Made by a program: the position numbers and the translations under genes. The notes beneath the pieces are model-generated. The model did not search any database. It was not told where the DNA came from and was given only the letters and a program-made list of their open reading frames with translations. From positions 186,001 to 250,000 of the forward strand of contig CAVSND010000028.1 in the NCBI GenBank assembly GCA_963729215.1: a DNA stretch of 64,000 bases. Direction: 5' to 3'. Below, piece after piece: positions 57,668-64,000 of this stretch (position 1 is the first letter of the stretch; every line of letters starts with the position of its first letter). The DNA is from CAVQJU01 sp963729215. GTDB taxonomy: Bacteria; Acidobacteriota; Vicinamibacteria; Vicinamibacterales; CAVVIG01.

Positions 57668-58281
57668 TCAGAGTTTCGTTCCGCAGTTCTTGCAGAACTT
57701 GGCGTCGGCATCGCGCGCGGTGCCGCAGGCCGCACAGAAACGCGCGGCGCGTTCCGACACGCGGCCTCAGCCTCCGTGGTCCCGAGCCGCTTCGCCAGTT
57801 CCTGTTCGATCTGCTCGCGGTATCCGGCGCCGGCATCGAGCTGGCGCATCAGGCGCGCGGCCCGTGCCCGAAGACGGCCCGACATCTCCTGCCAGTCCGA
57901 CTCGGAGAGCTTCCCCATCGCCCGGTCGAACTCCAGTTCCTTGATCGCCCGCAGAGCCAGCAGCTTCTCGCGCTCGAGCGCCACGCGTGTGCGCTGCCCG
58001 ACCATCGTGGTCCGATCGTCGTGGTCGGACACAAGCGGCCGGATCGCCCGCACGACGGCGAGGCCGAGCAGCCCGGTCGCGGCCATGAGCACGGAGATGA
58101 GGAGAATCGGCAGGTAGCCCTGGCCGCGCGCGAGGAACGTCGCGGCGGTGGCGCAGCCGAGCGCGGCCAGCACGAAGAACTGCCAGGGCTGGAGACCGTT
58201 TTGCGCGGTATCCGGCGTGAGCCGGACATCCGACCGAAGACGGACGCTGCGATTGGTGCTAGTCGAGGTTTCTGAGCTCAT
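57668..58281 (-). CDS. Two-helix membrane protein with CcmI-like segment and C-terminal zinc ribbon (one frameshift)
   Basis: The protein has two membrane helices (FFVLAALGCATAATFLA and LISVLMAATGLLGLAVVRAI), a charged helical part EREKLLALRAIKELEFDRAM with GKLSESDWQEMSGRLRARAARL, and a C-terminal zinc ribbon. The ribbon (FCAACGTARDADAKFCKNCG) lies in another frame; restoring one missing base at about 57760 joins EAEAA to VSERAARFCAACG and gives a stop at 57668 and 204 residues. The helical segment matches the pattern of CcmI cytochrome c assembly helices, but no TPR is present. Start ATG 58281 overlaps the ccmH end by 23 bases; an earlier start at 58299 is possible. Confidence 0.65.
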
Positions 58282-60746
58282 CGTCGAGACGTTCGGCAAG
58301 ATCAGCGTCCATCGGGGCGGCCGTTGCCGGCGTCGGTTCGTTGCGGCGGGTCCACTTCATGGCCGTGAACGCAATCAGGATGGCGCCGGTCGCGCCCGCC
58401 AGGTACGGAAACAACCAGGCCAGGCGGTTGAAGCCCTTGTCGATCGGTGCGCCGAGCACTTCCTCGCTGTGCTTCGCGATCACTGCGGAGATGATCTCGT
58501 CGTGTGACTTGCCCTGGTCAAGGTAGCCGGCGACTTCGCCGCGCAGCTCATGCGACGTCGGGCACGGATCTTTCCGGCACTCCGCGATCGTGATGTGGCC
58601 GCAGCCGCAGGTGCAGACGATCTCGTGCTGAAGCTTCACTTCCTGCGGCGTGCGCGGGTAAAACGACGTCTGCATCGCCGCGTCGCCACCCATCTGCGCG
58701 GACAGTCTGGTGCCGCTGCCCGCGAACAGGTACAAACGCCAACAGGAGCGACAGCGTCGTGGTGGCCGCCTCGGCCGGCAGCTTGGCGACCGCAAACGCG
58801 AACGTGCTTTCGGGCAGCAGCGCGATGCCGGTGCCGAACGCCAGCACGCCGAAGCCCATCCAGATCCAGTCCACCAGCGGGTTGATGTGGATTTCGAGGC
58901 TCATCGTCTGCGTGCCGGGCTCCACCGCCGGCATGATGACGTAGAAGTCCTCGGCCGGGGTGCGCCGGATCGCGACGTCGGTCCGCGGCGGCTCGTTCTC
59001 GTGCTTGTGGAAGTACGACTTGCCCGGGTACATCGTGTCGATCTGCTTCCCGTCCTTGAAGACGGCGACGTATCCGGTGACCATCTGCTTCTGGCCGTCG
59101 TCGGTCAGCTTGATGCCGTCGTTGCGCACGCTGTAGGCGCCAACCGTGGCCATCTCACCTGGCTTGAGCAGGAGCTGCTGATCGCGCTTGTAGCCGTTCC
59201 CGGCGAAGCCCAGGAAGATCAGGACGATGCCGACGTGGACGATGTAGCCGCCGTAGCGGCGCTTGTTGCGGCCGACCAGGCCGACGAGCGCCGTGAACAC
59301 GTCCGTGCCGGTCGCACGCCGCCGCACGTTGGCGCCGCGCCAGAACTCCTGCACGACGGTTCCGGCGACGAACGCGCAGAACGCGAAGCACAGGCCCGAC
59401 ACCCAGACCCGGAAGCCGAACGCGGCGAGGGCGCCGGCGGTCACGACGCCTGCAAGCAGCGGGAACATGAACGAGTCGCGCAGGTTGCTGATCGCGGACT
59501 TCCGCCACGCGAGCAGCGGGCCGACGCCGGTCAGAAACAGCAGGATGAAGCCGATGGGCAGCATCCACTTGTTGAAGAACGGCTGCGCGACGGCGATGCG
59601 GTTGCCGGTGACCGCCTCGCTGAGCGTCGGGAACATCGTCGCGAACAGGATGAACAGCGCCGAGAACAGCAGAATCCAGTTGTTGACGAGGAACGCGGCC
59701 TCGCGCGAAATCCACGAGTCGAGCTCGTTGCGCGCCTTGAGCAGCGGCAGCCGCCAGATGACGAGGCCGAAGCTGAACGTCGCGATGACGACCATGAAGC
59801 CGATGAACAGGCGGGCGAGCTCGGGGTCGTCACCGAATGCATGCACCGACTGCACGACGCCCGACCGCGTCATGAACGTGCCGAAGATCGTCAGGAAGAA
59901 CGTCATGATCACGAGGACGACGTTCCACACGCGCAGCATGCTGCGCCGCTCCTGCACCATCACCGAGTGGAGGAACGCTGTCGCCGTGAACCACGGGAGC
60001 AGGCCGGCGTTTTCGACCGGGTCCCAACCCCAGTAGCCGCCCCACCCGAGCACTTCGTACGCCCAGATCATCCCGAGCGTGAGGCCGAACGACAGGAACA
60101 GCCAGCTGACCATCGTCCACCGGCGGACCGCACGCAGCCACGAGTCGTCCAGGTGTCCGGTCACCAGCGCCGCGATGCCGAACGCAAACGGAATCGTCAT
60201 CCCGACGAACCCGGTGTAGAGCGACGGCGGATGGATCGCCATCCAGTAGTTCTGGAGCAGCGGGTTGAGGCCCTTGCCGTCGGGCGCGGCTTCCGTCAGG
60301 AACGTCGTGAACGGGTTCTTGTGCACGACCATCAGGAACAGGAAGAACATCTGCACCGTCGAGATGGTCGCGACGACGTAGGGAATCAGCTCCCGGTGCC
60401 GTTCGCGGTTCGTGTACACGGCGCACGAGCCGAAGATCGACAGCAGGAAGACCCAGAACATGATGGAGCCATCAAGGCCGCCCCAATACGACGTGATCTT
60501 GTAGAAGATCGGCTGCGCCGCCTCGGAATAGTGGGCGACGTACTTGATGGTGAAATCGTCCGTCAGGAACGCATTCACCATGACCGCCGACGCGACGGTC
60601 ATCACGGCCGCAATCAGGTAGAAGGCGCCGATGCCACTCTCAATCAGCGCCCGTGAACGGCGGCGCGCTCCGACGACCGAGATGACGATGGCGTAACTGC
60701 AGATGACGAAGGCGGTGAGGAGAAGGAAGGAGCCCAGGGAAGCCAT
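58259..60746 (-). CDS. ccmF: Cytochrome c heme lyase CcmF, apparently fused to CcmH (one frameshift)
   Basis: CcmF and CcmH form the lyase that attaches heme to apocytochrome c. The first part has the CcmF pattern: WGGLDGSIMFWVFLLSIFG, the tryptophan-rich YEVLGWGGYWGWDPVENAGL near residue 245, TFMTRSGVVQSVHAFG and many helices. After helix ATTTLSLLLA the open frame drifts into nonsense. Removing one base of the aaa run (58734-58736, plus strand) joins it to LYLFAGSGTRLSAQ and CcmH, whose redox motif is EIVCTCGCGHITIAECRKDP. The corrected length is 829 codons. A single fused protein is the simplest reading, but separate ccmF and ccmH genes with an overlap cannot be excluded (CcmH part 58259 to about 58740). 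Confidence 0.85.
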
Positions 60747-60748
60747 GT

Positions 60749-61171
60749 TCAGGAGCCCGCGGCCGCTTCATACTTCGACGGACACTTCGCGATCACGCCG
60801 TTGGGGTCCGTCTTGAATCCCTCCGCCGTCAGCTTGCCGTGCAGCACCACCTCGGCTTCGCCCTTGAACGTGTCGGGCACGATGCCCGAGTAGGTCACGT
60901 TCATGACGTGGCCGGGTTCGCCCGCGCGAATCGGGTTGTTCTGCACCTGGAACCGGATGTCCATCGTGTTCGGCTTGACCAGGATCGAGCCCGGGATCAC
61001 ATATCCGTGGAGTTGAAGGGGCTTGCCCTCCCACGCCTGACGATCGGCGACGACTTCATCCACGTGTTTGAAATACTCGGTCCCGTTCTGCAGCGTCGTC
61101 CACATGAGGAACCCGAACGCTGACGCCAGCACGAGGCCGGTGATGCCGATCTTGATATATCGATGTGCCAT
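60749..61171 (-). CDS. ccmE: Heme chaperone CcmE, CXXXY type
   Basis: CcmE carries heme from CcmABCD to the CcmF lyase. The 140-residue protein has an N-terminal anchor (YIKIGITGLVLASAFGFLMW) and an OB-fold core (LQLHGYVIPGSILV, DIRFQVQNN, VTYSGIVPDTFKGEAEVVLHG). The C-terminal heme motif normally reads HXXXY, with His forming a covalent bond to heme. Here it reads AKCPSKYE, i.e. CXXXY, as described for archaeal CcmE and for Desulfovibrio desulfuricans. ATG at 61169-61171 begins at MAHRYIKIG. It heads the ccm cluster. Confidence 0.9.
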   Translation of the reverse strand: MAHRYIKIGITGLVLASAFGFLMWTTLQNGTEYFKHVDEVVADRQAWEGKPLQLHGYVIPGSILVKPNTMDIRFQVQNNPIRAGEPGHVMNVTYSGIVPDTFKGEAEVVLHGKLTAEGFKTDPNGVIAKCPSKYEAAAGS

Positions 61172-61211
61172 AAGGACTTCTTGGACAGGAAACAGGGCAA
61201 GAATAGCCCGC

Positions 61212-61808
61212 CTACCCGGCCGATGCAAGCGCGTGCAAGAGTGCCGGGATATTCGCGACCGGCAAGCCCACCACATTGGCGTATGACCCGTCGATGCGTG
61301 GGATGAAGCGCGAGGCCAGGCCCTGAATCCCGTACGCGCCGGCCTTGTCCCGCCCTTCCCCACTGCCGAGGTACCAGGCGATGTCCTGGTCGCGAAGCTC
61401 CAACATATAGACGCCTGTTGTCTCCACCAGTCCCCGTTCCGCCGACCGCGACCGCAGGCTGACCCCGGTCAGGACCTCGTGGCGGCGCCCCGAAAGCCTC
61501 CGGAGCATCGCGCCGGCCTCGCGATCGTCGCGGGGTTTGCCGAGAATCTCGCCATCCACGACAACGGTTGTGTCAGCGCCGAGCACGACGAGATCCGCCG
61601 TCCAGCTGATGGGCGTTGATCCAGTGGCGGTCAACGCCTCCAGGACCGCCGCGGACTTTTCGGCAGCCAGGCGCCGGACGTACTGGCCGGGGAGTTCCCC
61701 GTCCCGAACGCGTTCGTCGACCTCCGCCGGCACGGTGTCGAAGGTGAAACCGGCGGCGCGAAGGAGATCCGCGCGGCGCGGCGAGGCAGACGCGAGCACG
61801 AGACGCAT
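61212..61808 (-). CDS. maf: Maf-family nucleotide pyrophosphatase
   Basis: Maf proteins remove modified or non-canonical nucleotides (dTTP/UTP type or m7GTP type). The 198-residue product has the opening LVLASASPRRADLLRAAG, the catalytic segment VVLGADTTVVVDGEILGKP and GYYDKAGAYGIQG-like SGEGRDKAGAYGIQGLA. The C-terminal IDGSYANVVGLPV is also typical. It is divergent from the DciA-like gene, with only a few bases between starts. Confidence 0.93.
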   Translation of the reverse strand: MRLVLASASPRRADLLRAAGFTFDTVPAEVDERVRDGELPGQYVRRLAAEKSAAVLEALTATGSTPISWTADLVVLGADTTVVVDGEILGKPRDDREAGAMLRRLSGRRHEVLTGVSLRSRSAERGLVETTGVYMLELRDQDIAWYLGSGEGRDKAGAYGIQGLASRFIPRIDGSYANVVGLPVANIPALLHALASAG

Positions 61809-61813
61809 GCGAG

Positions 61814-62119
61814 GTGAATGATAAGATCGATCCGATGCGCCCGCTCAGTGCCGCGATGCCAGGGGCCCTCGCCGAACTATTGCGTGGCGCGCCGTTGTCG
61901 CCGGGCAAAGTGACGTTCGCGTGGCGAAGCGCGGTGGGGCCAGCCCTCGACCGCGAAACCGCCGTGCGTCTCGAGGGCACCACCCTCATCATCGACGCCG
62001 CCACCCGTCAGTGGGCCCAGGAAATCAGGCGGGCATCGTCCACGATCATCGTGCGCATGCACACACTGCTCGGCCCTGACTGCGTGAAAAGCCTCGAAGT
62101 CCGGGAACGCCGGAGGTAA
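61814..62119 (+). CDS. DciA/DUF721-family protein
   Basis: The 101-residue product has the DUF721 layout: LLRGAPLSPGKVTFAWRSAV, ALDRETAVRLEGTTLIID and WAQEIRRASSTIIVRMHTLL. DciA loads the replicative helicase in many bacteria without DnaC; single-domain relatives like this one are usually annotated as DUF721 and their role is not established. GTG at 61814 or ATG at 61835 could start it. The start is 6 bases from the divergent maf start. Confidence 0.75.
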   Translation: MNDKIDPMRPLSAAMPGALAELLRGAPLSPGKVTFAWRSAVGPALDRETAVRLEGTTLIIDAATRQWAQEIRRASSTIIVRMHTLLGPDCVKSLEVRERRR

Positions 62120-62165
62120 ACGGCGAAACGTAGAACGGAAAACGTAAAACGTAGAACTGAAATAC
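62117..62165. repeat. Second copy of the AACGTAGAACG intergenic words
   Basis: Directly after the DciA-like gene the sequence holds gaaacgtagaacgg, aaaacgt, aaaacgtagaac and ctgaaatacg. These are the same degenerate words as at 2714-2790 but in one orientation only. No paired arm is seen, and the thiolase-side tandem repeat begins right after. Confidence 0.55.
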
Positions 62166-62171
62166 GTTGAA

Positions 62172-62266
62172 CCCACAAGAACTCCTTGGACCTGTTGGAC
62201 CCCTTGGACCTAATGAACCTCTCGAACCCTTCGAACCTCTTGAACCCCTCGAACCTCTTGAACCCC
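62172..62266. repeat. Tandem 9-base repeat upstream of the thiolase
   Basis: About ten degenerate 9-base units of the form ggacctnttg or gaaccyctt lie between the DciA-like gene and the thiolase. The period is exactly three codons, so an open frame runs through it encoding GPLGP- and EPLEP-type repeats joined to the thiolase. Family homology begins only at MSPIRESV, so this is most likely untranslated spacer. Confidence 0.7.
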
Positions 62267-62268
62267 TG

Positions 62269-63459
62269 ATGTCTCCAATTCGCGAATCCGTCATCGTCAG
62301 CGCGGTTCGCACGCCGACCGGAAAGTTCCTCGGCGCCTTGAAGTCACTGACGGCACCGCAGCTCGGCGCCCTGGTCGTTGCCGAGGCCGTGCGCCGCGCG
62401 GGCATCGAGGCCGGCGTTGTGGACGAGTGCATCATGGGCAACGTCGTGAGCGCGGGGCTGGGCCAGAACCCGGCGCGCCAGGCGGCGCTCCGGGGCGGCC
62501 TCGCCGACCACGTGGCCGCGCTCACGATCAACAAGGTGTGCGGATCCGGCCTGAAGGCCGTGATGCTGGCCGACCAGGCCATTCGCGCCGGCGACATCGA
62601 CATCGCGGTCGCTGGCGGAATGGAATCGATGAGCAATTGCCCGTACCTGTTGCCCCGCGTACGGGAAGGTTTGAAGATGGGCAACGGCGAACTGCTGGAC
62701 GCGATGATCGTCGACGGACTCTGGTGCGCCTTCGAGCAGTGCCACATGGGAAATGCCGGCGAGGTGGTGGCCGAGCACTACGACGTCGGCCGGCGCGCGC
62801 AGGACGAGTACGCCGCCCTCAGCCATCAAAAGGCGGCCGCGGCAACCGCCGCGGGTCTGTTCACCGACGAAATCCTGCCCGTCTCAATCCCGCAGAAGAA
62901 TCGAGCGGCGGTCGTGGTCGATCGAGACGAGGCGATTCGCGCGGACACCACCGTCGACTCGCTGGCCAGGCTGACGCCTGCATTCAAGCAGGACGGAACC
63001 GTGACTGCCGGCAACGCGCCAGGGGTCAACGACGGTGCGTCGGCTCTTGTCGTGATGGCCTCCGAACGCGCCCGCAGTCTCGGCATCGCCCCGCTCGCGC
63101 GCATCGTCGGCCAGGCGACGAGCGGGCTGGCGCCGAAGTTCGTGCTCATGACGCCCGTGGAAGCCGTGCGCCGGCTGCTCGACAAGATCGGCTGGGCGAT
63201 GGCCGACGTCGATCTGTTCGAGTTGAACGAGGCTTTTTCCGTGCAGGCGGTCGCGGTGCTGGCCGAACTGGGTCTCGATCCTGCGAAGGTGAATGTCAAC
63301 GGCGGCGCGGTGGCCCTTGGTCATGCGATCGGCTCGAGCGGCAGCCGGGTGCTGACGACGCTGCTCTATGCGCTGAAGCACCGGAACCTCAAGCGCGGAA
63401 TCGCGACGCTCTGCATGGGCGGCGGTAACGGCCTCGCCCTCGCAGTCGAGCGTCTCTAA
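62269..63459 (+). CDS. Thiolase (acetyl-CoA C-acetyltransferase)
   Basis: The enzyme condenses or cleaves acyl-CoA units in fatty-acid or acetoacetyl-CoA metabolism. The 396-residue protein has RTPTGKFLGALKSLTA, the nucleophilic Cys in INKVCGSGLKAVMLA near residue 89, the second active site GGAVALGHAIGSSGSR and the last motif LCMGGGNGLALAVE. ATG at 62269 is chosen since the frame upstream is the tandem repeat. The following gene is a 3-hydroxyacyl-CoA dehydrogenase, which suggests a butanoate or polyhydroxyalkanoate type pathway. Confidence 0.95.
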   Translation: MSPIRESVIVSAVRTPTGKFLGALKSLTAPQLGALVVAEAVRRAGIEAGVVDECIMGNVVSAGLGQNPARQAALRGGLADHVAALTINKVCGSGLKAVMLADQAIRAGDIDIAVAGGMESMSNCPYLLPRVREGLKMGNGELLDAMIVDGLWCAFEQCHMGNAGEVVAEHYDVGRRAQDEYAALSHQKAAAATAAGLFTDEILPVSIPQKNRAAVVVDRDEAIRADTTVDSLARLTPAFKQDGTVTAGNAPGVNDGASALVVMASERARSLGIAPLARIVGQATSGLAPKFVLMTPVEAVRRLLDKIGWAMADVDLFELNEAFSVQAVAVLAELGLDPAKVNVNGGAVALGHAIGSSGSRVLTTLLYALKHRNLKRGIATLCMGGGNGLALAVERL

Positions 63460-63463
63460 AGGC

Positions 63464-63562
63464 CATCACGAAGCCACGAAGAACTCAAAGCCTCGGAAGC
63501 CTATCCTCGTTCTTGCCCTAAGATATTTCGTGTTCTTCGTGATTCTTCGTGCCTTCGTGATG
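63464..63562. repeat. CACGAAG / CTTCGTG inverted repeat between thiolase and dehydrogenase
   Basis: Arms at 63464-63483 (catcacgaagccacgaagaa) and 63543-63562 (ttcttcgtgccttcgtgatg) pair in 19 of 20 bases. Further copies of the word ttcttcgtg fill the loop. The right arm ends 8 bases before the ATG of the next gene, so its ribosome site (gaggga) lies just outside the hairpin. A role in mRNA stability or read-through control is possible. Confidence 0.8.
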
Positions 63563-63570
63563 AGGGACTG

Positions 63571-64000
63571 ATGGCAATCAAAACGATCGGCGTGGTCGGC
63601 GCGGGCACGATGGGGAGTGGCATCGCGCAGGTGTTTGCGCAGGCGGGACTCTCCGTCTGCCTCGTTGATGTCGCGGAGCCCCTTCTCGATCGCGCGCGGA
63701 CGACCATCGACCGCAGCCTTTCGAAGTTCGTCGGCAAAGGCGCGCTGACGGCTGTCGCCAGGGATCAGGCGCTATCGCGCCTGCAGACCGCGACAAGCGT
63801 CGACGGTCTTGCGACCGCCGATTTCATCGTCGAGGCCATCCTCGAAGATGCCGGCGCGAAGCGCGAGCTGTTTGCAGGATTGAACGCGGTCGCCGGACCG
63901 GACGTCGTGCTGGCGTCGAATACGTCGTCCATTTCGATCACGGTTCTGGGGGCCGCATCCGGCCGCGCCGATCGCGTGCTGGGCATGCACTTCATGAACC
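63571..64000 (+). CDS. 3-hydroxyacyl-CoA (3-hydroxybutyryl-CoA) dehydrogenase, N-terminal part
   Basis: The enzyme reduces acetoacetyl-CoA or oxidises 3-hydroxyacyl-CoA with NAD(P). The first 143 residues are in the window: Rossmann motif TIGVVGAGTMGSGIAQVFA, FIVEAILEDAGAKRELFAGL and VLASNTSSISIT, the family's order. The 3' end runs out of the window. It forms a pair with the thiolase. The ribosome site gaggga is well placed. Confidence 0.95.
   Translation, partial: MAIKTIGVVGAGTMGSGIAQVFAQAGLSVCLVDVAEPLLDRARTTIDRSLSKFVGKGALTAVARDQALSRLQTATSVDGLATADFIVEAILEDAGAKRELFAGLNAVAGPDVVLASNTSSISITVLGAASGRADRVLGMHFMN

Noticed and set aside
58710..60656. A long plus-strand open frame of about 648 codons across ccmF
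   Set aside because: It is the antisense shadow of ccmF; its product is Arg/Asp/His-rich with no domain, and ccmF on the other strand is unmistakable.

Overview
The window is GC-rich, densely packed bacterial DNA with chromosomal housekeeping content. No tRNA, rRNA operon, phage, plasmid, IS element or CRISPR array was seen. Gene content and style (a NtrC-like regulator with an altered GAFTGA loop, a System I cytochrome c maturation cluster, pseudopilin/PilZ/ComEA genes, LarC, and many degenerate intergenic hairpin repeats) suggest an uncultured Acidobacteriota bacterium, possibly of the Vicinamibacteria. That placement is inference; no marker gene was compared.

Layout. 1-5862: the end of secA, guaB, then tsaE and nnr on the minus strand and a class IV aminotransferase. 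5865-14494: one minus-strand block read as comEA, pseudopilin, PilZ, an enhancer-binding-type regulator, a membrane-anchored phospholipase A2-like protein, a small membrane protein, then gcvT-gcvH-gcvP. 14789-25575: a secreted protein and membrane glycosyltransferase, a tannase-family esterase, a serine hydrolase, a sugar epimerase, an amidohydrolase directly beside the RNase P RNA gene, an NtrC-type response regulator and an HtrA protease. 25576-36571: ligA, a polyprenyl synthase, tatD, a secreted adenosine deaminase, metG, larC, radC, a DapF-like protein and a methyltransferase, mostly with overlapping stops and starts. 36633-39887: a GlpD-like dehydrogenase, a secreted protein and ttcA. 39933-48994: a surface-glycan cluster of glycosyltransferases, an acyltransferase, an epimerase, a methyltransferase and membrane proteins. 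48964-53764: an outer-membrane protein, an inositol-phosphatase-family enzyme, an anti-sigma-type kinase, aroA, aroK and a phosphoesterase. 53886-61171: a cytochrome c maturation cluster (ccmE, ccmF-ccmH, two accessory proteins, ccmA, ccmB, ccmC, ccmD, one tiny protein). 61212-64000: maf, a DciA-like gene, a thiolase and the start of a 3-hydroxyacyl-CoA dehydrogenase.

Two properties of the sequence shape everything else. First, at least eleven genes carry single-base frameshifts (secA, the PLA2-like gene, a glycosyltransferase, the tannase, ligA three times, adenosine deaminase, metG twice, larC, a methyltransferase twice, the phosphoesterase, ccmF/ccmH, a zinc-ribbon gene). Nearly all are +1 insertions and many lie in short homopolymers; removing them restores full-length family proteins. 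This looks like uncorrected assembly or read error rather than gene decay. Such genes are annotated over their whole restored span. Second, many gene junctions are filled by short-word, degenerate inverted repeats whose sequence also encodes the tails or leaders of some neighbouring proteins.

The points most worth a second look are a DapF-family protein with both catalytic cysteines replaced by serine, a membrane-anchored PLA2-like protein next to a pseudopilin/PilZ/regulator operon, a ccm cluster with a CXXXY-type CcmE, an apparent CcmF-CcmH fusion and two helical accessory proteins, and the inverted-repeat intergenic elements.
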